This document shows, in pieces, positions 14,312 to 21,971 of a stretch of DNA of 64,000 nt. Both the position numbers and the translations under genes were made by a program. Position 1 is the first letter of the stretch. The number at the start of each line of letters is the position of its first letter. The DNA lies in IMG/VR virus record IMGVR_UViG_3300046512_000168, positions 18,194 through 82,193 of that record; one strand, given 5' to 3'. Below the pieces are notes generated by a model. It worked only from the letters and a program-made list of their open reading frames with translations. It made no database searches and had not been told where the DNA came from. The stretch comes from a virus.

Positions 14312-15673
14312 GTGCTGCGACTGGAAGTGGGCAAATACTACTGGAACAAAGAAGGGCACGTCCGGGGCCCAATATCGCGTGGCGATGACCCGATGTACCC
14401 ATTCGCAGACCCGGCCGGTTACTCCTACACCGGCGACGGGAAATTCGTCATCGGTCTCGACGACGAGGATGACAATCTTGTGGAGGAGGTCACGCATTTC
14501 AGACTCCTCTCGACGAACGGTTTCCTCTATCGAACGGCCGGAGCGATCTACAGGACCGTGAGCCACGGCTTGAGCCCGGACGATCTGCCTGCGGTAAACT
14601 TTCATGGCGAGCAGACTGCGCAGCTCCTGTGGGCCTACCTCACGGATATCGAATGGTGCAAGGCTCCAGCGGAACGCGCCAGGGTAGGCGACACCGTCAT
14701 GTGCACGCAGACCAACGACGTAGGCGCGCTCGTTCTGCAGGGCGAATACACAGTCAAAGAAGCGGTAGCGACACCAGACATGACGCGCGTCCTGGTCGAG
14801 GACTGGCGGGGCTCGCGATGGTGGCTGTTTAACGATGGCCATCCGCACACTCCGCAATACGAGCTCCTGGTAAACCGGCGCCGCCCACCAAACCCGACGT
14901 TGCCGGCATCGGTGGCGATCAAGCGCGGTGACATGGTGCGTGCCCTTTCGACACGGTACGACTTTACGGCAGGTATGCTCTATGAAGTGATACGCTTCAG
15001 CAAGGACGGTCTCAAGGTCCGCGTGCTTAACGACAAGGGCGAAGACGACTGGCTGTACATCGGCGCCGACACGGGGGCGAGCTTCGTCGGCTGCGAGCTG
15101 GCACAGAGTTTAGCAGGGCCACCAACATTCTCGCCGTCCCGCACATACGACGAATACCTGCAGGAAGGCTGCACCTGCCATCATCCTCCACACATTGCTC
15201 CGTGCTCGTCCTGCACCAACAAGCTGTCCGAGGAAGAATGGCTAGCCGAAGAGAAGGCGGAACACGAGGCTGCCGAGCAGAAGAGCACCCGCGAGGCCGA
15301 GCTGCTGAAGGCGTATAAGCACGAAAGGACCGCCGAGCTGCTGCGCGACGTCATGTTCTCGGACGACATGAAAATGGTCAGCCAGACGATTAAGGACAAG
15401 ATCGAGGCCGTCTTCGATCGGCTCATCCACGATCAGGAATTCGAGAAGAAGCGCAAGGACTACGACAATGCGCGCGCCGTCTACACCCAGCACCTCAACC
15501 AGGCGAACACGTTGCAGGAGAAGAAGCGCGAGCTGACGGCCGAGATCGAAATCCTCTCCAATCGCAAGTCTCAGTTCGAGAAGGAGGTCATAGACCTACA
15601 GAACCGCATCCTTATGCTGCGCGATGAGCTGCCGATCGAGACGACGTCCAACGGAAGGAAAATTCAGCTATGA
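14312..15673 (+). CDS. Protein with SH3-like domains, zinc motif and coiled coil
   Basis: The start is GTG 14312, six bases after GGAGAG; the open frame extends upstream but only into the promoter. The 453-residue protein has beta-rich modules in its first 270 residues (ERARVGDTVMCTQTN and IKRGDMVRALSTRY resemble the VGDW repeats of the gene at 6932). A Cys/His patch follows (GCTCHHPPHIAPCSSC), then a long coiled coil, and it ends LRDELPIETTSNGRKIQL. The gene at 17493 shares this coiled-coil end. Confidence 0.78.
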   Translation: MLRLEVGKYYWNKEGHVRGPISRGDDPMYPFADPAGYSYTGDGKFVIGLDDEDDNLVEEVTHFRLLSTNGFLYRTAGAIYRTVSHGLSPDDLPAVNFHGEQTAQLLWAYLTDIEWCKAPAERARVGDTVMCTQTNDVGALVLQGEYTVKEAVATPDMTRVLVEDWRGSRWWLFNDGHPHTPQYELLVNRRRPPNPTLPASVAIKRGDMVRALSTRYDFTAGMLYEVIRFSKDGLKVRVLNDKGEDDWLYIGADTGASFVGCELAQSLAGPPTFSPSRTYDEYLQEGCTCHHPPHIAPCSSCTNKLSEEEWLAEEKAEHEAAEQKSTREAELLKAYKHERTAELLRDVMFSDDMKMVSQTIKDKIEAVFDRLIHDQEFEKKRKDYDNARAVYTQHLNQANTLQEKKRELTAEIEILSNRKSQFEKEVIDLQNRILMLRDELPIETTSNGRKIQL

Positions 15674-15978
15674 GCGTCTATGTCGATCGAACGCGCTACA
15701 GGCTCGGCCGTATGAAGACATGCCACATGATGGCAGACACGGTCGAGGAGCTGCACGATATGGCCCGTAAAGTCGGATCGAAGCGCGACTGGTTTCAGGT
15801 GTCGCGCACCGGCGTCCCGCATTACGACTTGCCGATCTTCCGCCGCATCCAGGCAGTGCAACTGGGTGCAATCGAAATATCGGGGAAAGAATGCGCGATC
15901 CTGCAGAAGCGTCTAAGAGGTCTCGACGCCAACGCGAAACCTACATATGATGCCGGCGTTAAAAAGGAACTGGAATGA
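15670..15978 (+). CDS. DUF4031 protein
   Basis: The 102-residue protein matches the layout of DUF4031: MSVYVDRTRYRLGRMKTCHM at the start, then a helix TVEELHDMARKVG, RDWFQ, PHYDL and a C-terminal IQAVQLGAIEIS. The family is widespread in phages and bacteria and its function is unknown. Its codons include a degenerate palindrome. It starts in an ATGA overlap. Confidence 0.85.
   Translation: MSVYVDRTRYRLGRMKTCHMMADTVEELHDMARKVGSKRDWFQVSRTGVPHYDLPIFRRIQAVQLGAIEISGKECAILQKRLRGLDANAKPTYDAGVKKELE
15856..15871. repeat. Degenerate intragenic palindrome, site 14
   Basis: GTGCAACTGGGTGCAA, read as V-Q-L-G-A in the DUF4031 gene. Confidence 0.45.
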
Positions 15979-16313
15979 CCGATCACCCGAAAGACTTGTG
16001 CGAGTGCGACCACAGACGCTCGCTGCATAAGGCCGGCACAGGCCCGTGCGCGCATCGCCATACGCCGCCTTGCACAGGCTTTCGGCTGAAGGAGGCCCAC
16101 GTCATCTTGTCACGGCCGGCGCTCGTGCTGCTGCACGACCTAGTCGAGACCAACGAACCGCTGGCCGCCGTGGACCAGGCTGTCGTGACGGAGCTGATCG
16201 AGGAGGGGTACATCACCTATTACACCACCCATGCCGCAACGTGGCTGGCGATCACCAAGGTCGGGCTCGCCTACGCCAAGGACAACGCAATCAACGGAGA
16301 GACCCATGACTGA
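15975..16313 (+). CDS. Zinc-binding N-terminus with winged-helix-like C-terminus
   Basis: The 112-residue protein has CECDHRRSLHKAG then GPCAHRHTPPCTGF, a Cys/His cluster typical of small phage zinc-binding proteins. The C-terminal half (RPALVLLHDLVETNE, AVVTELIEEGYITYY) resembles a winged helix in which the wing is a short hairpin. This suggests nucleic-acid binding. It overlaps both neighbours. Confidence 0.7.
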   Translation: MTDHPKDLCECDHRRSLHKAGTGPCAHRHTPPCTGFRLKEAHVILSRPALVLLHDLVETNEPLAAVDQAVVTELIEEGYITYYTTHAATWLAITKVGLAYAKDNAINGETHD

Positions 16314-16596
16314 CGAAAATGAACAGGCCGTGCGTCCGCGCACGAAGGTAACCAGACCGGAAGGCGCGACCGACGCCCCGGCCGGCAAGCAGGTCCTGCT
16401 GCTCGCGCTCGGTCATCTCTACCTCGGAATGTCCAAGGAGAACGTCGAGCTCCTGGTGGCCGATCGATACAAAATCGAAGTGCCTGACGCGCCGGAGCTG
16501 GAGCACCGCTGGATGCGCCCGGACGATCTCGACAAGAACATCTATTGCGAGGCAAACGACAAGGCCGCGACCCCGGTCACCGCACTGATCATCTAA
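16306..16596 (+). CDS. Hypothetical protein
   Basis: The 96-residue product starts at ATG 16306, eight bases inside the upstream gene. After a charged N-terminus it has a hydrophobic helix (KQVLLLALGHLYLGM) and a mixed C-terminal part. No family recognised. It ends the operon, which closes with a strong terminator. Confidence 0.72.
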   Translation: MTDENEQAVRPRTKVTRPEGATDAPAGKQVLLLALGHLYLGMSKENVELLVADRYKIEVPDAPELEHRWMRPDDLDKNIYCEANDKAATPVTALII

Positions 16597-16634
16597 TTAG
16601 AACTGCTGCCGGGTGCCTCGTACCGGCAGTCGTA

Positions 16635-16671
16635 GGGGAGGGTGTCCGCCGCATGCACCCTCCCCATTTTT
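16635..16671 (+). terminator. Rho-independent terminator
   Basis: A 10-bp stem, GGGGAGGGTG at 16635-16644 with CACCCTCCCC at 16656-16665, is followed by ATTTTT. A second, smaller hairpin (CTGCCGG with CCGGCAG) lies just before it at about 16606-16630. Confidence 0.88.
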
Positions 16672-16678
16672 GTGTCTT

Positions 16679-16694
16679 TTGCAACGCGTTGCAA
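16679..16694. promoter_or_regulatory. Palindromic site 15, perfect, upstream of promoter 8
   Basis: TTGCAACGCGTTGCAA, between the terminator and the -35 box (10 bp gap). Confidence 0.8.
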
Positions 16695-16704
16695 CGGAAT
16701 GTAT

Positions 16705-16733
16705 TTGACAAACACTTAGATATGTAGGATAGT
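16705..16733 (+). promoter_or_regulatory. Early promoter 8
   Basis: TTGACA at 16705-16710, spacer AACACTTAGATATGTAG, and GATAGT at 16728-16733; this is the closest to consensus. Confidence 0.9.
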
Positions 16734-16765
16734 AAATAGAAGGCAGCACCAGTAGGGGCAGAAAA

Positions 16766-16972
16766 ATGGAGCAGAAAGTCTACGATCCACGCGATCCGAC
16801 CCAGAAGGTCGATGATCCCGCGACATGGAAAGTCACACGCAACCCAGCACTAATAGCCGCGCATTTTGGGCGAGGCATGGCGCACAGCCTGGCACCACTC
16901 AGCGCCAGGTTCTGGAAGGATGTCGAGGCGTCGGCCAATTATTGCGACCAGCCGACGACGATGGTGTTCTGA
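16766..16972 (+). CDS. Small hypothetical protein
   Basis: A 68-residue protein starting MEQKVYDPRDPTQKVDDP, with a helical C-terminal half. No family recognised. The stop and next start share a base (TGATG). Confidence 0.7.
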   Translation: MEQKVYDPRDPTQKVDDPATWKVTRNPALIAAHFGRGMAHSLAPLSARFWKDVEASANYCDQPTTMVF

Positions 16973-17496
16973 TGACGGCAACAGTTGTGCAGGCCATGCA
17001 GCATCGGTGCCCGACATGCGGCGCGAAGCCAAGCAAATGCTGCTCTGGGAGTGGCTACCACCGGCGCGATAAGGCGCACCCAGAACGCATCGCCGTTGCC
17101 CAGGCCCAAATGGACAGGCCGTCCGTCAGGAGAACCGTGTTCGGCAAGGCGACCAACCTGCGCATCGACGCGCAGTACCTTGCCGACCGTGCTATCGCGC
17201 TGGAGCGGGCAGGCTACCCGAAATCGAAGTGGATTGGCTTCTGCGAATTGATGCTGACCTATGACCTCACGGTGGAATTATACGAGGCCCGCCAGACTGT
17301 TTCCAAATACGTCACGTTGACGAACGGAAACGGCCGGCGATACAAGGTCCGCTTCTCGAACCATAGGCCCATTCACGCACGAGAGCTGGGCGGCGATTGC
17401 GACTTCTTCGTGGGGGTGACCAATCTCCGCGTCACCACGACAGAGCACGCCGTTGCGGCGGCATTGGCGCATTTTGGGCTGAGAGAGGCGGCATGA
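16972..17496 (+). CDS. Protein with phage-type zinc finger at N-terminus
   Basis: The 174-residue protein starts at ATG 16972. Residues 12-40 (RCPTCGAKPSKCCSGSGYHR, then HPERI) match the small phage zinc-finger type with CPxCGA, a second Cys pair and a C-terminal His, often annotated as DNA-binding. The rest is alpha/beta (residues 60-170) and not recognised. It overlaps the next gene by 4 bp. Confidence 0.75.
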   Translation: MTATVVQAMQHRCPTCGAKPSKCCSGSGYHRRDKAHPERIAVAQAQMDRPSVRRTVFGKATNLRIDAQYLADRAIALERAGYPKSKWIGFCELMLTYDLTVELYEARQTVSKYVTLTNGNGRRYKVRFSNHRPIHARELGGDCDFFVGVTNLRVTTTEHAVAAALAHFGLREAA

Positions 17497-18140
17497 GCAG
17501 CGATAACCCAGACTACATGAACGCCGTCCATACGTATCAGCTCTCTGACGGCCGATCAGTAACGCTTACGGAAGGACAGCACACGCTGCTGCACATGATC
17601 GTCGACGGCAGAGGGCCGAAAGGTTGGGCCGGCCGGCAGGACGCCGACACGCTTCTGCGCAACTACCTGACCTACGGCGCATTCGAGCCGACGCCTGAGC
17701 AGTTCAAGGCCTACCGCGAGAAGCGGGACGCGTTGGTGACCTCAATCGAGGTGGAGGACGCGCAGACGGGATACGCCAACGTCTCCTTGCCAAAGTTGTT
17801 TGGCGATATGCGCAGCCAGGTGCTGGAACTGTGTGCAGATGCCCGCATGAACCCTAGCGCGCTGAAGCTGATGTTTGAGGAGCTGCGGCGCAGGCTAGCA
17901 GTCGTGCACAGCCAGGACGTGATCGCGACAATGACGGCGCAGAGGGAGCTGGAAGCGGCACAGCAGGAAAAGGTGTTCGCGCAGAACGAAACGGAAAAGG
18001 CACGCCGAGCACAGGCTGAATACCGTACGCGCGCGCTTGAAGACCAGGCGCTGATCGAGGTCCTGGAACGGCGCATTGCAGCCTTGCGGGAAGAACTGCC
18101 GGAGGAAGTCTCCGCTGGCGGAAGGGCGATCCAGCTATGA
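17493..18140 (+). CDS. Coiled-coil protein with GRAIQL tail
   Basis: The 215-residue protein has a globular first half, then a long coiled coil from about residue 130 to 200 and the end LREELPEEVSAGGRAIQL. That end matches the C-terminus of the gene at 14312, so the coiled coil and tail seem to be a shared module. The tail codons carry AAGGGC before the next ATG. Confidence 0.78.
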   Translation: MSSDNPDYMNAVHTYQLSDGRSVTLTEGQHTLLHMIVDGRGPKGWAGRQDADTLLRNYLTYGAFEPTPEQFKAYREKRDALVTSIEVEDAQTGYANVSLPKLFGDMRSQVLELCADARMNPSALKLMFEELRRRLAVVHSQDVIATMTAQRELEAAQQEKVFAQNETEKARRAQAEYRTRALEDQALIEVLERRIAALREELPEEVSAGGRAIQL

Positions 18141-18538
18141 GCGATTTCTTTTACCGGACGCACCCACAGGCCTCGGTGCGCGCGGCTGCGCTGGCGCGCT
18201 GGACGATCGGCAAGAAGACGATCCAGTCACAGCTACCGGTTAACTTCCCAGGCTACGAAAAGGTTGGTATCGACAGTCTGCAGTACCGCTGCAGCTCATG
18301 CAACGAGCTGCAGGAGGATAGATACTTCGCCGGCGAGGTGACGCTCATGGAGAATGGCGACTTTCGCGTTCTGGCTGTAGGAGCCTGCCCGGACTGCGAG
18401 CAGGGCGCTTGGTGCGCCTGGAAGGTCCGTTACGAAGCCGACACCGGAGAGCTTGTCATGCTCGACGCGCTGAAGGATTATCCCATGCCGGTACGCGAGG
18501 ACGGGACGAGAGTGAGGGCGATCGATGTCGGCGACTGA
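18137..18538 (+). CDS. Zinc-ribbon protein
   Basis: This 133-residue product carries YRCSSCNELQ at about residue 50 and ACPDCEQGAW at about residue 84, two CxxC pairs that form a split zinc ribbon with a beta sheet between. It ends RVRAIDVGD, a variant of the shared tail. The next gene starts 14 bp before its stop. Confidence 0.75.
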   Translation: MSDFFYRTHPQASVRAAALARWTIGKKTIQSQLPVNFPGYEKVGIDSLQYRCSSCNELQEDRYFAGEVTLMENGDFRVLAVGACPDCEQGAWCAWKVRYEADTGELVMLDALKDYPMPVREDGTRVRAIDVGD

Positions 18539-18995
18539 TGAGCCCGTCTGCATCCGCAACTGGCGCACAAGCTGGGAAGCGCACGAAGCCAAGGTCAAAA
18601 GCCAGAAATCCTGGCGCGTGATCGAGCTCGACTTCATGACGGCAGCGCGCATTGTGTGCCGCTCTGGGTTAGGCATTTCTGCGCAGGCAAGTCCGAGCCA
18701 CTACTGCAACCTCCGTAGCTCGTTCCTGGGCGGGGCTATGGAAGACGAGTGGCATATGGACGGCACACTGCCGACGAGCTTCGAAGTCATGGTGTTTCTG
18801 CCGGAAGGTGTCTCAAATCTGTGGATACACCATGACCTGATACCTGACGGACTCGATCAGCCCGGAGGGTGGGTATCGATCGAGGCTATCGAGGAGACGA
18901 TCCGCCGAAATGGCGGATGGGTGGCCGACCCGGAACCGCCGAAGCCAACCACGTCGAACATCCTGGTGTTAAGGCCGAGAAGGCTCGATCTCTGA
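18525..18995 (+). CDS. Hypothetical protein with RPRRLDL tail
   Basis: The 156-residue protein starts at ATG 18525, with GAGTGAGGG upstream inside the previous tail. It has an alpha/beta body (SFEVMVFLPEGVSNLWIHHD) and ends SNILVLRPRRLDL, a long copy of the shared tail. No family recognised. Confidence 0.75.
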   Translation: MSATDEPVCIRNWRTSWEAHEAKVKSQKSWRVIELDFMTAARIVCRSGLGISAQASPSHYCNLRSSFLGGAMEDEWHMDGTLPTSFEVMVFLPEGVSNLWIHHDLIPDGLDQPGGWVSIEAIEETIRRNGGWVADPEPPKPTTSNILVLRPRRLDL

Positions 18996-19372
18996 TGGTT
19001 TCCGATAAGATGTATCGACGCATGTGCATGAGCGGATGGCAGGCCCAGCAGGAACGGCGGAAGATGAACGCGAAGAATTCCTTGGCCGCGCTCGATCGGC
19101 GCACCAAGCTCATGCTGGAGATCGAGCATACGCTCGCCGGCCGGTCCTGGATGCTGCCGGAACCGCTCAAATTTGCCCTGCACCCAGGCAAGAAGGCCGT
19201 CATTCTTCTGTCTGGAAAGCTGACGCCTATCCTGCGGGAATTTGTGGACAATGGGAAAATCTTCGTAGAGGAGGAATTTTTTCCTAGACAGCGAATTCAT
19301 AATATCCTACTTCTGCTCCCACAGCAGATAACTGAGGAGCCCAAAAGGCCGCCTCGGGCAGTCGATCTTTGA
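18995..19372 (+). CDS. Hypothetical basic protein with RAVDL tail
   Basis: The 125-residue protein starts at ATG 18995 in a TGATG junction. The first 45 residues are basic and helical; the rest is alpha/beta. It ends KRPPRAVDL and is followed by more than 350 bases of non-coding DNA. This tail therefore cannot owe its sequence to a downstream ribosome-binding site. Confidence 0.75.
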   Translation: MVSDKMYRRMCMSGWQAQQERRKMNAKNSLAALDRRTKLMLEIEHTLAGRSWMLPEPLKFALHPGKKAVILLSGKLTPILREFVDNGKIFVEEEFFPRQRIHNILLLLPQQITEEPKRPPRAVDL

Positions 19373-19374
19373 CT

Positions 19375-19390
19375 TTGCAACTGGGTGCAA
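19375..19390. promoter_or_regulatory. Palindromic site 16
   Basis: TTGCAACTGGGTGCAA, two bases from consensus, just after the stop at 19372. Confidence 0.6.
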
Positions 19391-19400
19391 AATGAGCTAA

Positions 19401-19468
19401 CTTGCGGCCACAGTTTTAGCGGTGCTCTGTGCTGCGGGTGATAAGCCCGCTCCGTCCAGAACCGCAGG
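19401..19468 (+). ncRNA. Possible structured RNA, three-stem
   Basis: An outer stem (CTTGCGG at 19401-19407 with CCGCAGG at 19462-19468) encloses ACAG/CTGT (19410-19413, 19427-19430) and GCGGG-TGATAAG-CCCGC (19434-19450). The layout is tRNA-like, but there is no T-arm and U33 is missing, so it is not a tRNA. Conservation would be needed to accept it. Confidence 0.35.
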
Positions 19469-19570
19469 GGTAAACAAGTATTGAGCGAGTAGTGGCGGGC
19501 CGTGATCCGCGTCAATCCCAATATTTAACCATTGCTTAATTCAACCGGGAAGAGCAATAGAGGGGGTAAA

Positions 19571-19636
19571 ATGGTAGGGTTTCCAGTCAATGCAGTCATT
19601 TCCGTGCTCGTAGAGCAACGGTCAGGTAAGAATTAA
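19571..19636 (+). CDS. Possible 21-residue peptide
   Basis: ATG 19571 follows AGAGGGGG and opens 21 codons (MVGFPVNAVISVLVEQRSGK, then N). The ribosome-binding site is good but the peptide is very short and there is no other support. Confidence 0.35.
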   Translation: MVGFPVNAVISVLVEQRSGKN

Positions 19637-19726
19637 CCTCACGATAGGTTGTGGCTTGCTGCACGGCCGGCCTTTCTGCTAACCAAATACTACAAGTCGA
19701 GTAGCTGGCTTGGAAATGGACCTGAC

Positions 19727-20221
19727 ATGACGTTGCCTGCCGAAAATAAGCCTTCAATTCGTGTGAAGCGCACAGAGACCGCAAAGCGCTTCAGCCTTCC
19801 GTCTTACGCGACCGATGGCGCTGCTGGCTTTGATCTTATCGCCGACATTCCTGAAGACAGAACACTGCAGCCGGGAGAGCATGCCATCATCTCAACCGGC
19901 CTGTCCGTAGAGCTTCCATCGAACATGGAACTGCAGGTCCGCCCACGTTCTGGCCTAGCCGCCAAGAACGGCGTCACCGTACTCAATGCCCCCGGCACGA
20001 TCGACGCCGACTTCCGGGGTATCATAGGCGTTATCCTGATCAACCTTGGTCAGGAGCCGTACACGGTCCAGCCGGGGGCGCGTATCGCGCAGGCTGTCAT
20101 CGCGCCGGTTATCCAGGTCGCACTGGAGGAGGTAGCAGCACTTTCCGAAACCACCAGGGGGGAGGGCGGCTATGGAAGCACTGGGGTCACTTCTATCGAG
20201 GCCAAGAAATACCGTGGATGA
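19727..20221 (+). CDS. dut: dUTP diphosphatase
   Basis: The 164-residue enzyme hydrolyses dUTP to dUMP and pyrophosphate, which feeds thymidylate synthesis and keeps uracil out of DNA. All trimeric dUTPase motifs are present: AGFDL at 33-37, PRSG at 73-76, GTIDADFRG at 90-98, ARIAQ at 118-122 and RGEGGYGSTG at 144-153, the last closing over the active site. I chose ATG 19727 because it gives the usual family length. It complements ThyX at 37048. Confidence 0.95.
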   Translation: MTLPAENKPSIRVKRTETAKRFSLPSYATDGAAGFDLIADIPEDRTLQPGEHAIISTGLSVELPSNMELQVRPRSGLAAKNGVTVLNAPGTIDADFRGIIGVILINLGQEPYTVQPGARIAQAVIAPVIQVALEEVAALSETTRGEGGYGSTGVTSIEAKKYRG

Positions 20222-20492
20222 TATTTACAATGCCGCATACATGCTGCTGCCTTGGGCGGTAGCTCTCTACTTCTACCTGGAAGCCGGAAGATGTCGATGG
20301 CAGGTCATGTTCCTGACTCTTCCGGAGCGTTCGCGAGAACCGCTGGCCATCCTCGTCAAGAACAATCAGGTACCGCGTGCGCTGATCCTGTTCTGGATCG
20401 TCTTCTGGGCACCGCTCGCCGTCGTCTTCTGGGTGCTGGCCCGTTACCGCGAATTTACCGCCAGCCGGCCGAGCACACTCGACCTGAAGTGA
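20172..20492 (+). CDS. Two-helix membrane protein overlapping dut
   Basis: The 106-residue ORF starts at ATG 20172, preceded by GGAGGGC, and overlaps the end of the dUTPase gene by 50 bp. GTG 20214 would give a smaller overlap but has a weaker ribosome-binding site. It has two hydrophobic helices (YMLLPWAVALYFYL and ALILFWIVFWAPLAVVFWVL) and ends STLDLK, a weak copy of the shared tail. Function is unknown. Confidence 0.72.
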   Translation: MEALGSLLSRPRNTVDDIYNAAYMLLPWAVALYFYLEAGRCRWQVMFLTLPERSREPLAILVKNNQVPRALILFWIVFWAPLAVVFWVLARYREFTASRPSTLDLK

Positions 20493-20511
20493 AAGACAGC
20501 ATGTCGAACAT

Positions 20512-20533
20512 AGGGGGCACTTGCCCCCTTTTT
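20512..20533 (+). terminator. Rho-independent terminator
   Basis: GGGGGC at 20513-20518, loop ACTT, GCCCCC at 20523-20528, then TTTTT. It lies immediately before early promoter 9. Confidence 0.9.
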
Positions 20534-20536
20534 CAT

Positions 20537-20565
20537 TTGACAAACACTTAGATATGTAGGATAAA
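20537..20565 (+). promoter_or_regulatory. Early promoter 9
   Basis: TTGACA at 20537-20542, spacer AACACTTAGATATGTAG, and GATAAA at 20560-20565. Confidence 0.87.
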
Positions 20566-20574
20566 GAAACTAGA

Positions 20575-20589
20575 TTGCAACGCGTTGCA
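20575..20589. promoter_or_regulatory. Palindromic site 17, downstream of promoter 9
   Basis: TTGCAACGCGTTGCA begins about 3-5 bases after the expected start point, so it sits in the initially transcribed region. Confidence 0.8.
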
Positions 20590-20613
20590 GCAGCACCTAA
20601 CGGAGCAGAACAT

Positions 20614-21393
20614 ATGCAGGTTACAGACAAGCAGCTTGAGACGATAATCCGCGCCATCGTCCGGCAGAACAAGGAGATGGACCAGGATGCCTTCTGGACC
20701 CTTCTCGCCAGTGCACTCAAGCAGAACTTCTCCATCCAGCAGCGCGGCGAGGACATAGACAATTATGTCGTTCCGCAATGGCTTGGCGATCTAGCCTACC
20801 AGCAGCAGTCCGTCGTCCTGCTCGCCCTGCGCGGCCCTGACGGCATCCGCAAGCACCATCCAGCCAAGACCGTGCATATCGCCTATCGTGCCACCATCCT
20901 GCGCGCGGCCGAGCGCCAGCGCTTCCTCGAATGGGGCGAAGAGGCAGACAGCTTCATGTCGATGCATGTGATTGCCGACGACACTCTCTGGGAGGCCGCA
21001 GTCAAGGCCTTCTTCGACCACGTCGACGAGCTGCCGCACCACTACGTCTCGCACCTGGCGCACGCCGCGCAGATCATCGGCTACAAGCATCCTGACGATC
21101 GCATGCGCCGCGCGTGGGGCTATTTCTACTACCGTTGGGTGGACGACGCGCACCTGGAGCCGGAACCTGAAACCGTCATGGACCGCCGTCTCGGCGACTG
21201 GGGAACGGCTCAGGCCCGCCTCGGTCTGCGCGGTATTCCGTTCGCTGTCGATTTCGGTATTGAGGCAACCGGCCTACCCGAGAAATGTGGCTGCAGCTCC
21301 TGCCGCGACGAGCAGATCGAGTGCATTGCGGTTAGCGACCCCGCTTACCCGACCGAATTCGCAAGCCAGGCTGACGGGGTAGCAGGCGAATGA
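20614..21393 (+). CDS. Conserved-looking early protein
   Basis: The 259-residue protein starts at ATG 20614, after CGGAG. It is largely helical, with the segment HAAQIIGYKHPDDRMRRAWG at about residues 147-166 and a C-terminal CGCSSCRDEQIEC with four Cys. I do not recognise a family. It overlaps the next gene by 4 bp. Confidence 0.78.
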   Translation: MQVTDKQLETIIRAIVRQNKEMDQDAFWTLLASALKQNFSIQQRGEDIDNYVVPQWLGDLAYQQQSVVLLALRGPDGIRKHHPAKTVHIAYRATILRAAERQRFLEWGEEADSFMSMHVIADDTLWEAAVKAFFDHVDELPHHYVSHLAHAAQIIGYKHPDDRMRRAWGYFYYRWVDDAHLEPEPETVMDRRLGDWGTAQARLGLRGIPFAVDFGIEATGLPEKCGCSSCRDEQIECIAVSDPAYPTEFASQADGVAGE

Positions 21394-21971
21394 TCCGCAC
21401 CGCGATCATCGACGACGTATGCCGCTGGGAGCTTCGCCGCATCTGGAACGACGTCCCCGAGCCCCGTCTGCTCGTCTGGCTGATGCTCAATCCGTCGACT
21501 GCTGACGCGGAGAAGGACGATCCGACCCTGCTGCGCATCATCAAATGGGGCAAGGCGTGGGGCTACGATGGCGTGATCGTCGTCAATCTCTATCCGTTCC
21601 GCTCGCCGTCGCCGCTCGATCTCGCCGCGTGGCACAAGGCCGGCGGCCTCACCGTCGAGGTGTTCCAGCGCAACATGGAGATCACGCTCGCCGCTATGGC
21701 AGAGTGCGACTGGATGGTCATGGCCGGCTGGGGCGGTTCTCTGCCGAAGCCGGAAGGAGTCCTTCCGTATATCCGCATGCTGAATACGATCGGCCTGACA
21801 AAGCACGGAGCCTGGCCTGTCTGGCGCTGCCTCGGCGTCTCGCAGGGCGGCATGCCGATCCACCCCATGGCGCGAGGCAAAAACCGCATCCCCGACGATG
21901 CGACGCCGATGGTCTACGATTTCGTCAAGCATCTCGACCCTAGCTATAAGGAGCACGCAAATGCCGTTTAA
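21390..21971 (+). CDS. DUF1643 protein
   Basis: The 193-residue product matches DUF1643: an N-terminal CRWELRRIWND, then MLNPSTADAEKDDPTLLRII, WGYDGVIVVNLYPFRSPSP, and HPMARGKNRIPDD near the C-terminus. The family is found in bacteria and phages; its biochemical function is not known. It overlaps the previous gene by 4 bp and the next by 11 bp. Confidence 0.88.
   Translation: MIRTAIIDDVCRWELRRIWNDVPEPRLLVWLMLNPSTADAEKDDPTLLRIIKWGKAWGYDGVIVVNLYPFRSPSPLDLAAWHKAGGLTVEVFQRNMEITLAAMAECDWMVMAGWGGSLPKPEGVLPYIRMLNTIGLTKHGAWPVWRCLGVSQGGMPIHPMARGKNRIPDDATPMVYDFVKHLDPSYKEHANAV

Larger units (their letters stand above)
19373..19726. other. Non-coding stretch before dUTPase
   Basis: This 354-base region holds a degenerate palindrome at 19375, a possible three-stem RNA at 19401-19468 and a possible 21-codon ORF at 19571. 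No early-type promoter or tRNA was found. Confidence 0.6.

Noticed and set aside
19401-19468. tRNA gene
   Set aside because: The fold looks like a cloverleaf, but the T-arm is missing and the base before the putative anticodon is wrong.
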